Shown: positions 9,159 to 18,446 of the stretch, in pieces
How positions within the stretch are numbered: position 1 is the stretch's first letter
How the letters are laid out: each line of letters starts with the position of its first letter
Origin: Byssochlamys sp. IMV 00236
Taxonomy: Eukaryota > Ascomycota > Eurotiomycetes > Eurotiales > Thermoascaceae
Length of the DNA stretch: 18,446 bases
Assembly: GCA_001931875.2 (NCBI GenBank)
Contig: MSJH02000280.1
Location: forward strand, 1 to 18,446
Direction: 5' to 3'
Notes under the pieces: generated by a model
Told to the model about the DNA's origin: nothing
The model's database searches: none
What the model saw: only the letters and a program-made list of their open reading frames with translations
Made by a program: the position numbers and the translations under genes

Positions 9159-11034
9159 ATGTCACTTGGACCTCATCGTACACCGTATGGTTTCTCAGCA
9201 ATGTCATCAACGCCCAACTCCTTACCTCGTCAGCACGTGATGAACGCACCTACTTTTCAGCAAGTAATGACAATTGTGCCCGCATCTAATCCTCCTACTT
9301 TACCAACACATCATAATAACAATAGCAGCAATAATAACAATAGCAGCAATAATAACAATAATAGCAACAACAACAACAACAATAATAATGGTGCTGCTAC
9401 TAACAATGCATCAATCACACGGCATGCCACAGCAGGTGTGACGCCACAAAATCTATATTGTGACAATTGTCAAACCTTTAGACATGTCGCATTCTTTCAA
9501 GAAAAAGAATACAAGTATAAAGTGTGTAAGATGTGCAGTGAGAGGGAGCTGCAAAAAAGATTATACAACAAGGAAAGATACGAGCAATATGAAGAACAAC
9601 AAAAAAACTTGAAGCATAACCGATATTCCATACAACAGCATCAGCAACGCCAGCAGCAGGCATACAACGTTCAAACAGCGACTTCAGTTTATGCGCAACA
9701 AGCTCAAGTACCCCCACATTATGCAAATAGTAACAATACAGCTGCCAATCCAACTCCAACGCCTTCAGCCTCTTCACAAATACCCATGCAGTTACCCCAA
9801 ATGCCAATTGGTCTAGGAGGAGGCAATGCGTCAGCCAATCTACCTCCACCACCTAATCTTGCTACATCAACCAACAGCAACAACGCATCACCACAGATAA
9901 GCACACCTTCTTCTTCATCTATGATGCTTGGTATTAATATGAAGGGCAATAACAGCAGCAATAAGCAGCATACATTCCAAACAGTAGCAATACTGCCTAA
10001 TTCTAACAACGCCAATACTACTACTAATAATAATAACAATAATAATGTTCATCATGATCAGCAACAACTCCATATGCATCAAGTCATTCAACCTTCACTA
10101 CCTTTACCAAATCCATCCATAGCAGCACAGAGAAATAGGGCAAGCAACAGAGCAGTGAGCAATGCGAGTATAGCAACCAATGTGAATTTGATCTCATTAG
10201 ATGAATTTGTTGAGGAGTTAAAAAGACACATAGACTTTGATAGAAAGTTATATCATATTGATATTCAATCCCTTATCGAATCAATGGGACCATCTGCGGG
10301 ATTCACACAGCTGGGAAGAAAGATTTGTGAGAAAGTGCTAGAAGGAACAAAGTTTAACTTTAGGTATACACATATAGATAACTAACAAGAGCAACAGTGC
10401 TAATCATCAAACATACAATAGTTTAAAAGATAGGCGCCGATCTACAAAGAGTCCTGATACACTATCCACATTAAGATATTACTGCTCACAAAGAATTGAC
10501 ACAGCCAAACCGAGGAAAGCAGAACATCCAAAAGCACAGCTTAAATATGATTGCGCTGGCGCATTAACCATTATTATCGATCTATTGAAAAAGTCTGCGC
10601 ATGTCACAGTGATACATAGGCACGCCCATCCTCCGTTTGTCTCTCATCATCATCAGATCAAACATCAGCAACAACAAAAAAGGCAAATTCAACCGCTGCA
10701 ACAACAACTGCAGCAGCAGCAAAAACAGCAAAAACATCAGCAAGAAGATGATCAGCAGCAGAGGCTACTAAAGTTGACTAAACAAAAGCAGCATCAAATA
10801 AGCAAGCAGTTTGAGCAGTTGAAGCAAACGGTAAATGAGATTGGACTATTACTGGATTCACAAACACCTTATGCGAACGAAGATTTTCTAAAGGTGGCAA
10901 GTGAAGCTCTGTCAGAAGCGAGCGAGATGGTGCGAGCCTGTAAAGCGGCCGAAGAGAATTCAGACGTTATTTATCCACCTAATAAATATACCCTGCATTA
11001 CAAAAAGAGAGGTGATTATGGTAACCTCTTTTAA
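9159..11034 (+). CDS. Asn/Gln-rich protein with two putative zinc-binding modules, likely nuclear regulator
   Basis: Two exons, 9159-10363 and 10422-11034, give 605 residues. The donor GTATAC at 10364 and acceptor ACAATAG (ending 10421), with a CTAAT branch-like motif near 10400, join the frames; without splicing the first frame ends at 10385. Module 1 (about 99-135): C101-x2-C104-x18-C123-x2-C126, NLYCDNCQTFRHVAFF then KVCKMCSEREL. This resembles a fungal short-domain pattern (CxxC-RxxxxF-CxxC) whose function I do not know. It is followed by a basic segment and long Asn, Gln and Pro/Ser-rich linkers; runs of Asn occupy 53-78. Module 2 (about 330-470) has a helical EFVEELKRHIDFDRKLYHID segment, then C423-x22-C446-x20-H467-x-H469. 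This is the ligand layout of FAR1/MULE/FLYWCH-WRKY-type DNA-binding folds, including the terminal HxHP. A Gln-rich coiled-coil-prone C-terminus follows. A transcription factor is inferred. I do not know an assigned name. Confidence 0.8.
9313..9390 (+). repeat. AAC/AAT trinucleotide repeat encoding poly-Asn
   Basis: Coding microsatellite with an 18-nt higher-order unit (aacaatagcagcaataat) present twice in tandem, followed by a variant and then pure AAC and AAT runs. It encodes the Asn/Ser tract at residues 53-78. Mixed AAC/AAT codons suggest an older, interrupted repeat. Confidence 0.7.
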
Positions 11035-11047
11035 TATGACATTAGTA

Positions 11048-11066
11048 AATAAAAGATGGCTTTATT
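11048..11066. terminator. Back-to-back polyadenylation signals of two convergent genes
   Basis: AATAAA at 11048-11053 (+) serves the Asn/Gln-rich gene, whose stop ends at 11034. TTTATT at 11061-11066 is AATAAA on the minus strand and serves the GBD/FH3 gene, whose stop ends at 11113. Normal cleavage 10-30 nt beyond each signal makes the two 3' ends overlap. Confidence 0.5.
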
Positions 11067-11112
11067 CATGTGATATATGGTATAATCATAATGACAATGA
11101 TGATGTTTTAGC

Positions 11113-13640
11113 TTATTTTGAAGCTGTGTTTGTGCTATTAGGCAAAGAAGACGAAATGGATTTCATATCAAATGTGTCGTAATCTTCATCACTTCCTTCG
11201 CCTTGTTCGTCTTCATCGTCATATTCACTTTCTAAAAATATGTCATCATAAGGTTCATCTTCATATTTCCATTGTCTATTAAGCATTGGCTGATGATATT
11301 CATTGTCTTCAGGATGATCATCGTCTGCATAAACATAGACTTCACAGTTATTTGCTTCATCATCGTCATCATCATGGCGGTTTAACTGGTTCAGATCCCT
11401 ATATTGCTTGTTTCTGTCAGGTAATGCTGGTGCTGTATTTAATGCTTGCTGTTCTTTAGGCTGGCTTAGATCAGCACATGGACTCATCAAGGGTCTCAGA
11501 TAATTGATATATGACTCTCTGACGGTTGGATGAGGGCATTGTATTAGTATCTATTTATAGCAATTTCAATTAGTCTGTCATTCTACACCCGCGTGATGGT
11601 TTCAAAGGCTTACCTTGGAGATCTTATCAAATCCCGACAGCATCAATTCCAGTCTTATCTTTTCCTGCTCGCGTTCGTCATAGCAGCCAACATAGCTTGT
11701 TGGTGGCGTAGTGACTACAGTACGAATGAGGCGTAAGTGTGTAACCTATGAAACATATGAGAATGTGTTTCTGAAACTAAAGCGAAGGCCAACTTACAAT
11801 GTAGTCCACAACACCTTCCTCCGTCATGACTGTACCAGAACCATCTTCTTCGCTTTGACCATTCGATCCTTCGGACGAGTATGTATCATTTACGCCTTGC
11901 TTTGCCTTGATCTGTCGGTAAGCACTCTTAAAGTCATAGTTGAGCACTTGGGCTAAAAACGTGATGGTCTCAATATGTCGCTCAACCGTGTACTGTAGTT
12001 CTCTCATCCAGGCGGTGTACCTTGGCTTTAATTCGTCACGATCCCACTCGTACTCTCTACCAATAATCTGGCCATTCGGATCATTTTCCATAATCATCTG
12101 CAGAATTTCCTGTGGGTCGGTCTTGAGAGTCATGGGGAATGGGGCACTGTGTTTTTGCTGGCTCTTCTTTTCTTCGTCATCCACCAATCGATCTGTGGGT
12201 CTGTCGAGTAATAAGCGACGGAGGACATCATAACCATGGACGTATTCGATGTTCGGTGAGCAGTTAGTCTGGAGTGTAGCTAATGTGCATAGCAAATTCA
12301 ACAGCAGACTGCGGGTACTGATTTCAAGTCCATAGACTTGTTTTTGTTTCTTACTGGCGGGTCCAAAGAGGATGTCACGAACATGCAAAAGGGCTACCGG
12401 GTTCAAAAGGACAATCTGTGTGCCCATCGGTTGATGTGTCATGATCGTCTTCAGACATTTACCGAGATGCTGCAAAATCCTATTATCGTTTGGATGTCGC
12501 TTGGGTGCCTCTTTCATTTGCTTGAACAGGTTTGCAATGGCGTCATAACCTCCAAGGGCCAAGAATTCACTTGTCCAGCTGACGACAACACTTCTCAGAA
12601 ACACACGAAGGTCAAGCACTTCTGCATCGTCCAGGTCACGCACATGAGTCATCTGAAGCAAATGAACAAAGTATTCGGGAGTTGACTTTAGTTTGCTTCG
12701 GCGGCTAGTGCTTCTGATGCCTCCGTTCTCGCTAGGTCCAATTCCGGTACCATTGTACAAAGATGCTCTTGTACGACGGTATCGTGCGGTAGGTGCCGTC
12801 TTTGCCTTACCAGCTGTTGTTGCTGTTGTTGGGTTCATGCTGCTGTCTGTGTGAAAGAGACGATTAAGGTCTGCGTCTGACGAAAAGTGGTGCATGTTCA
12901 ATTTAGATTTGTTTTTAAGTCCAAAAGTTGCTTTTAAAGAAAATGTAGGCATGACGTTTGAGAAGGAAGAGTTCTTCTTAAGTAAGGCAGGAGACCTTGA
13001 AGAGCGAAGGAGCATTTCTTTTTGTTCAAAGGTCAAATTATTGACACTGCTTAAATGATCTGCCGAAGGAGCGTATTCTCTCTAAATAAACAAAGAAAAT
13101 ATTAAAACTTGTTTGATTTTTCTTTGTTTGTGTGTGCTCTGTTACCAGTAACAACTTGAATTGCTCCTCAATGTCTTCTACTTTCTTTTGAGATGAAGAA
13201 ACGGTGGGAGGCGTCGCTGTCTTTCGAGGCTCAGCAGATGTCGTTTGTATTGGCTTCTCGTTGCTATTAGGCGGAGGCGTTGGTGGTGTACTGGGTAAAT
13301 GAACAATCGGATTCTCGAGCTGAACGGTCCGAAGCGGAGCAGGTGCATTTGAAGTAGATGCTGGTGGACGATAGTTGGAACGACGAGATTGAAGAGAAGA
13401 GTACATCGAATCCACTCTCGAAGACGCTCGGTCATCATTGAATAAAGAGTCTGCATGTGACTCATTCTCCTCTTCTTGGGCTGATAATTCTCCTGGTGGA
13501 CTATTGGTTGTCTTGTTCTTTTTCGGATTGAATAGAGTTGACACTCTATTTAAAATTTTGTGCTGTGAGGAAGAAGAGGGTCCAGGAGTAGGTGGTTGAA
13601 TATCGACGACAGTAGTTGATGAAGATTGTATTTGAGCCAT
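11113..13640 (-). CDS. GBD/FH3 (formin-N-terminal-like) armadillo protein without FH1/FH2
   Basis: Exons on the minus strand: 13640-13146, 13081-11798, 11745-11614 and 11550-11113, giving 782 residues; every junction is phase 0. Residues 1-165 are disordered, rich in Ser/Pro/Thr. A basic stretch precedes a helical repeat region (about 295-660) with EYFVHLLQMTHVRDLDDAE, LRVFLRSVVVSWTSEFLALGG, AIANLFKQM and, across the last introns, LRLIRTVVTTPPTSYVGCYD, LSGFDKISK and CPHPTVRESYINYLRPLM. This is the signature of the Rho-GTPase-binding/FH3 domain of diaphanous formins. The C-terminus (about 680-782) is an Asp/Glu-rich tail with no proline-rich FH1 or actin-nucleating FH2, so it is not itself a formin. 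A role downstream of Rho/Cdc42 in polarity is inferred. The start at 13640 is preferred over an ATG at 13748 because the TATA box at 13754-13760 (minus strand) leaves the latter too close. Confidence 0.87.
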
Positions 13641-13753
13641 TACGGGATGATAGAGACAAAAAAAAGAAAGAGATAAAGAAAGGGACCTTTTATTATTTAA
13701 AAGAGCTGTTTTTAATCTTTTCCCATATTTGGTTTTTACCAACATCAATTGCT

Positions 13754-13760
13754 CTTTATA
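13754..13760 (-). promoter_or_regulatory. TATA box of the GBD/FH3 gene
   Basis: TATAAAG on the minus strand, about 114 nt before the chosen ATG (13640). It helps choose the start, since in-frame ATGs at 13748 and 13745 lie within a few bases of it and so ahead of a normal transcription start. Confidence 0.4.
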
Positions 13761-13805
13761 GTAATTCTGTTACACATGTTGTCAAAAGGACTGATTATAA
13801 AAGCT

Positions 13806-13811
13806 TTTATT
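13806..13811 (-). terminator. Polyadenylation signal of the KVSF-motif gene
   Basis: AATAAA on the minus strand (TTTATT on plus), 65 nt after the stop codon of the upstream minus-strand gene. Confidence 0.4.
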
Positions 13812-13875
13812 TATATGTATGAAGTTTTTGTTTACAGAAATATGCAGATTGAATTAAATATTAATATTATTATTA

Positions 13876-14394
13876 TTAGTAATGGGTACAGTTTATCCAT
13901 GCATTCATGGTATTCACGGGCGTTGTTATGGGTGATTCGTTGCTAGGCGATGAGGAACTGTCAGAGCCATCAGTTTCAGTTTCAGGACAGAGTTCAAGTG
14001 ATTGGACAAGTGGATTTTTTTTATGTTTATATAGACTATTGGATAGCAGGGGGCTACTGCTACCACTGTTGCTGCTTTGATTTAACTCGATCATAAGTGA
14101 TGAACTATTTGTAGCACTTAGTTTTGCCTCGATCCTAGCTTTGAAATCCATAAAACTGTCTGAGGTCATTGCCTGTTTTGCTCTTCCTGGCCATCCGTCG
14201 TCAAAAAAGCACGCGCTTTTAATTTCTGGTAGAGCATCGTACTCTGGCTCATATTCATGAACTGTAGGTGGATCTAGTGAAAATGAAACTTTTCTTTTGG
14301 CAATAGTTTCCTCTTGTGGGTTGTCTATGGGTAAGGACACCTTGTTGATATTATGCTGTAGCTTGACCAGTCTGTGATTATGTAATGGAGTCAT
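13876..14394 (-). CDS. Small protein with KVSF (RVxF-type PP1-docking) motif, unknown function
   Basis: Single-exon frame of 172 residues beginning MTPLHNHRLVKL. At residues 33-51 is KRKVSFSLDPPTVHEYEPE. KVSF fits the [R/K]-V-x-[F/W] docking motif for the type 1 protein phosphatase catalytic subunit, with basic residues before and acidic ones after, as is common in PP1 partners. A second compact stretch (about 62-93, CFFDDGWPGRAK then SFMDFKARIEAKL) could be a short helical element. The rest, especially 98-160, is Ser/Pro/Asn-rich and probably disordered. The gene lies tail-to-head with the GBD/FH3 gene on the same strand, 235 bp away. The even composition and motif favour a real gene; it has no name I recognise. 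RVxF matches are frequent by chance, so the partner is only a suggestion. Confidence 0.6.
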   Translation of the reverse strand: MTPLHNHRLVKLQHNINKVSLPIDNPQEETIAKRKVSFSLDPPTVHEYEPEYDALPEIKSACFFDDGWPGRAKQAMTSDSFMDFKARIEAKLSATNSSSLMIELNQSSNSGSSSPLLSNSLYKHKKNPLVQSLELCPETETDGSDSSSSPSNESPITTPVNTMNAWINCTHY

Positions 14395-14604
14395 TTAAAT
14401 ATAAATAAATAATAAATAAAAAGAAAGAAAAAAAAGATAAACTATTTCTGTTGTTGCCATGACTATTAAATAAAACAAGAGCCAAGCAAAATGGATTAGG
14501 ATATGGCATGAACTATTAACGATATTCTGATTCGCTCGATTTTTGTGTTACCATGGAGATTGTATTTTTCATGCTTTAAAAATTAAGTACAAAAAAGTTT
14601 CAAA
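14395..14604. other. Spacer / promoter region of the KVSF gene
   Basis: Very AT-rich just upstream of the 14394 start (interleaved TAAA/ATAAAT runs, 14397-14440), with TATA-like words on the minus strand. Nothing else is recognisable. Confidence 0.35.
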
Positions 14605-15055
14605 ATGGGCAAAACTAATTGGTCAACGAGTGAGTAACATGTTGAATAGTACGCTCCAACTTGAAAAGTTTACCCCAATTGCATACATAAGGTAAGTCGA
14701 TTGGACAGATAATGAGAGATACTCAACTACAGCTAATGGACCCGTTATCAGCCCGCTTCTTTACAAGATGAGCATGGAACAGATAGTTTCTATGCTCTTT
14801 ACTTCATTAGCGCAAAAAACTCTGACTCCCTTATGCTAAACGTGAAGTCTTGGCGTCTAAGAAACATGACGATCCTTATTCCAGTTATCCTAACACTAAT
14901 CAAATGATCACTGTTCTTTTTGAAGGTACAGGATTATGCTATGGTTCGAAGGTATGTACTTCATCAAGATTTCCTAAACTCAATGCTGGTATTATGAGAG
15001 TATCATGGCAGGGTTTGGAAGACCTACAAAAAGTGAGTCATCAACTGTAAAAAAA
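14605..15055 (+). pseudogene. Broken unrecognised gene on the plus strand
   Basis: Coding-like pieces lie in more than one frame. Piece A (about 14610-14691) reads NMLNSTLQLEKFTPIAYI and ends at a GTAAGT donor (14692). Acceptor CTACAG (14737) leads to LMDPLSARFF, but not in a frame that fits the donor without a stop. Another frame then gives LQDEHGTDSFYALYFISAK, and after an apparent one-base loss near 14829 the frame changes again to LPYAKREVLASKKHDDPYSSYPN, continuing with VLFEGTGLCYGSK and MRVSWQGLEDLQK to TAA at 15048-15050. The pieces join into one believable globular sequence, so I read this as a recently inactivated gene or, less likely, sequencing error. I do not recognise the family. 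Confidence 0.4.
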
Positions 15056-15332
15056 ATCTACAGTCTTTGAATTACTGCTCATTGGTTAGCGCAAGATGGC
15101 CCTGCTTTTAGTTGTGCATAGTAGTGTCTTTTTATTTCTTTTATCTAAAACATACACACACATGCATATATATATATATAACTGTCGTTTCTTAGTAAAT
15201 GACAAAAGCAGGTGTCTTTACAGATATGTGTAAAAATAAATAAAGCAAGAAATAGCAAGAAGAGTTTTGGGGTTTGAAATAAGAAGGGAATTTGCTTTTA
15301 GTTTATTGAAATGGAATCGTTTGCATATATCA
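15056..15332. other. 3' flank of the SNF2 gene with a TA microsatellite
   Basis: No gene is seen. A (TA)n run lies at about 15167-15180. TTTATT at 15302-15307 is a minus-strand AATAAA, 26 nt past the SNF2 stop. I checked this stretch on the minus strand for a continuing bromodomain and saw none. Confidence 0.5.
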
Positions 15333-18300
15333 TCAATATTTAGCTCGTTTAAGAGCTCTCTTTTCGTCATCCTCGTCCCTTTCGATTTGTTTCAACCATT
15401 GTCTGTCAGTCATACTATCCGAATAAACCACTGTTTCTTTCACTCGTTGTCCTCTGCCAAACACTGAATCTAATGGATCAGCTTCGTACATATCCAGCAT
15501 GGCATCATTTCGATATATCTCTGGTAATTCCCATTCCTGTATCAGTCTTTCTGGCTTCTTGCCACTGTTCTCTCCATATTTCCTCTTCCAGTCTTCCAAG
15601 TCTGTTCGTTGTCTTTCGAGATCAATCTTTGTGAATATTGCGTATTCCTGGTCCGAACGCTTTAATATCGTGTTTAATTCCTCGTCATCTAATTCGTCAC
15701 TCTGTTCTTCGTCTCTTGCATTACTTTTGTCTTCCAATAAGGATCTCAGGAAGGCCTCACGATCCTCTTCTGTGCTGCGGTGATCAAATTTACCCGCCTG
15801 AATCACTTTTCCGTCAATGTCTAGCTTGTACTGCGCTCTTGCCAAAATATTCTCTTCAACCGAATCTTCTGTGATCAATCTGAAGATACGGACTTCCTTT
15901 GTCTGACCAATACGATGAGCACGATCTTGTGCTTGTAAATCTTGGTGCGGGTTCCAGTCTGAGTCAAAGATGATGACTGTGTCTGCCGTTTGTAAATTAA
16001 GCCCGAGGCCACCAGCACGAGTGGATAATAAAAATATAAAATAAGGTGAATTTGGTGCATTAAATAGTTTAAGCATATTGGATCGATCGTCAGCTTTGGT
16101 TGAGCCATCTAATCTCAAATGTCGATAGCCTCTATAGATACAAAAGTCTTCCATAATATCCATAATCTGAGTCATCTGGAAAAAGACCAATACCTAAAAA
16201 TATATACATTAATATCATCCTATAAATACTCATATGTTACTTACTCTGTGACCAGTTGCTCTCAACTTTGGCAAAATGCGATCTAATAGATCAAATTTGC
16301 CTGATACACGGTAAAGCAACTCATTGCTCACTTTGTATGGATTGACTACTCGTTCAACTTCTTCAAATACAAAAGGATGATTACATATTTTTCGCAGCTG
16401 CATAATCGTGTTATTTAAACCCTTGATACTTGTTTTGCTATTTAAAGATAGTGTTACTATGCGTTGAATATTATTTAAAGGATATATTTACCCATTGCTC
16501 GAGTTCGAGCCAAACAGAATACCGTATTTCTTCATTTGGGTGTACAATTTAGCTTGAAGGGCTGATAGTTTACATTTGATCACTGTTTCAATTTTATCAG
16601 GTAACTCTGATTCTACATCTTTCTTGAGTCTTCTAAGCAAGAAAGGTCGAAGCACCTAAAAACGAGTCAGCATCTCCTTTTTTTTTTTTTTTTTTTTTTT
16701 TTACCTTGTGTAAACGCTTAATGATCAGCAGCTGTTCTTCTTCGTTTAACTCTACTTTATCTTGTACGCCTTGGTTATTAAATGGTGTATTAAACCATTC
16801 TTCAAAACTTTTAACAGAATTAAATATCTTGGGTAATATAAAGTTTAACAACGCCCACAGTTCGGGTAGATTGTTTTGTAAAGGTGTACCCGTCAAGATG
16901 AGTCGATAATTTGATGTGTAGTATTGTCTGAGGACTATCGTAAGCTTGGATTGTGTGTTTTTCATACGATGGCCTTCATCAATAATCATATATTTCCACT
17001 TTATCTTTGATAGCGCAGGCTTATCCTTGATGATGTAGTCAAATGTGGTAATCAATACTTGAAAATCTCTGTGTCGAATAGACTTCTTTTGTATCTCTTT
17101 ACGCACCTCAGGCGGTCCCTTATAGATGACGGTGGTTACTGAAGGCGCCCATTTTTCAAATTCAAGGGCCCAGTTGGTTAATGTCCTACACATGTGGTTA
17201 AATACACATCCCAATCTATATACTTTTTCACTTACGATAGTGGTACAATGATAAGGAAAGGCCCATTTTGCTGCTTCTTCTCAATCAAATAGGTAATTAA
17301 GCTAATGGTCTGGATCGTTTTACCCAAGCCCATTTCATCTGCCAAGATACCATTCAATCGATTATTATAAAGAGAAACCATCCATTGAAGACCTTTGATC
17401 TATTGGATATAACAGTTTAGCTTAATTTAAAAAATAGCATATCTTATATTACCTGATATTCCTTCAGCTTGCCACCCACTAAAATATTAGGCTGTGATAC
17501 CTCTTCTTGAACACGGTGTGCCATCTTGTAATAATCTATCCTCTTTCCATTTTTATCCTTTAAAATAATGTCAATAAACATACATATATTGTTTGAATTG
17601 GGATTTACCGTCAACATCATTTCTTCATCTACCGGTTCATCGTCATTCAAACCACTATCTTCAAACTGCATATTTTCATTCTGCTGCTCCACCACTGCTT
17701 TCGTCAGCGATTCTAAATAGGCGCCTGTTTGTTGTAGTAACAATGTCAATCGTGTATCCTTGGCCTCATCAATCAACTTAAGATAGGCCTCTTCATCGTC
17801 ATTACGAAGTGCTCGAATACGGTCCTTGGATCGTTTATCTGCCTTTCTTTGTTCTTCCTTTTCGATATGGGCGTGGTATTGTAGAATGGCCTTACCCAGC
17901 TTGCCCATCTTGGCTTGATGTGCCTTATGCCAAGCAATCAAGTCTCTACCTTGATTACAAACTGTCTGTAAGTAATCCAAGTGTCGCTGTTTCTCCTTCT
18001 TTTCTCTGTCGATTCGTTGTTGTCTTTCAAGCTTTTCAGTCAATTTGGCATCACGCAGTGTTCGCTTCATTATCTTGCGATAGGAAGTGCGATCAACTGA
18101 ATTAGCCAATCGACTTGCCTCCTCCAGATTTTGAACCACCTCCTCACGTAGCTATAAAAAACTGAGTTTACTGCACATCCAATAGCTTATCATTGTTACC
18201 TTTTGTTGCTTATCTCTTAATTGCAGCGAACGAAGTTGGACTATATGCTTCAATCGTTCAGGAGAAGCTGTCCTGACTGTTTCATCATAATATTCCGTCA

Positions 18301-18446
18301 ACAAATAGCCCAGTGGTAACTTTTGTTCGTCGGTTAATGCCTCCAGTTCTTTCAAGCGAGCTGCAGCTCTTTTCTCAATTCTTCTCTCACGTTCAGATAA
18401 GACCGTCAAAGGATCAAGCCCTGCTGGTAATCGCTCAGGTAAGAGT
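15333..18446 (-). CDS. Snf2/Sth1-type chromatin-remodelling ATPase (RSC or SWI/SNF), 5'-partial
   Basis: The catalytic ATPase that slides or evicts nucleosomes. Minus-strand exons: 18446-18200 (continues outside), 18151-17609, 17557-17453, 17399-17236, 17185-16705, 16655-16492, 16437-16245 and 16193-15333; 918 residues are visible. Residues 1-82 match the pre-HSA region ([18 protein letters not shown]). HSA domain about 83-165, where actin-related proteins bind. Helicase motifs: I DEMGLGKT (319-326), II DEGH (422-425), [11 protein letters not shown] (450-457), [26 protein letters not shown] (719-729). All are intact. A SnAC region follows (about 755-835, [29 protein letters not shown]). The protein ends ALKRAKY with no bromodomain, unlike yeast Snf2/Sth1 and human BRG1/BRM. 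AATAAA follows 26 nt after the stop. Sth1/Snf21 versus Snf2/Snf22 cannot be settled without the N-terminus. Confidence 0.96.
16656..16704 (-). other. SNF2 intron containing an A25 tract
   Basis: This 49-nt intron starts GT on the minus strand, then runs into an uninterrupted A25 homopolymer (T25 at 16678-16702 on plus), then a CTGAC branch-point-like motif and TTTTTAG. Half of the intron is the homopolymer, and it directly abuts the donor. Length error in reads across it is likely. Confidence 0.7.

Noticed and set aside
9478..10039. Antisense frames rich in Leu/Val opposite the Asn/Gln-rich gene
   Set aside because: Antisense of AAC/AAT/CAA repeats gives Leu/Val runs; no independent support.
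11777..12685. Plus-strand frames opposite the GBD/FH3 gene
   Set aside because: They are shadows of exon 2 and do not show domains or splice signals.
13641..13748. N-terminal extension of the GBD/FH3 protein starting MMLVKTKYGK
   Set aside because: The TATA box is only about 6 bp upstream, so transcription should start after this ATG; the extension is mostly pyrimidine-tract translation.

Overview
The window looks like nuclear DNA of a filamentous fungus, most likely Mucoromycota (Mucorales-type). The reasons are very short GT-AG introns (mostly 48-58 nt), AT-rich spacers, close gene packing, SNX4/Atg24, ILV3 and RSC/SWI-SNF ATPase sequences of fungal type, and a fragment resembling the C-terminal tail of LINE reverse transcriptases common in Mucorales. 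The lineage is an inference; no rRNA or marker gene is present.

Positions 1-4700 are gene-poor. They hold decayed material: a broken gene fragment (1-480), an antisense LINE-like reverse-transcriptase tail (680-1312), and a broken two-exon gene with a lysine/arginine-rich stretch and a damaged zinc knuckle (about 1751-2568). About 2.1 kb of AT-rich spacer follows, with a small degenerate tandem repeat and, nearer ILV3, a perfect Gcn4-type site.

Positions 4713-18446 are gene-dense. In order: ILV3 dihydroxy-acid dehydratase (+, 6 exons); SNX4/Atg24 sorting nexin (+, 9 or 10 exons); a large Asn/Gln-rich protein with two putative zinc-binding modules (+, 2 exons); a formin-type GBD/FH3 armadillo protein with no FH1 or FH2 (-, 4 exons, convergent with the previous gene and sharing a 78-bp gap); a small KVSF-motif protein (-, single exon); a broken unrecognised gene (+); and the Snf2/Sth1-type chromatin-remodelling ATPase (-, 5' end outside the window, 8 exons seen).

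The genes do not form one pathway. They are neighbouring housekeeping and regulatory functions: branched-chain amino acid synthesis, endosome/autophagy sorting, putative transcription regulation, cell polarity and chromatin remodelling. All exon junctions were worked out by eye from splice signals, reading frame and remembered family conservation. No alignment was run. I see no clearly new multi-gene system. The best leads are the two-module Asn/Gln-rich protein, the FH2-less GBD/FH3 protein, the Snf2-type ATPase without a bromodomain, and the damaged zinc-knuckle element.
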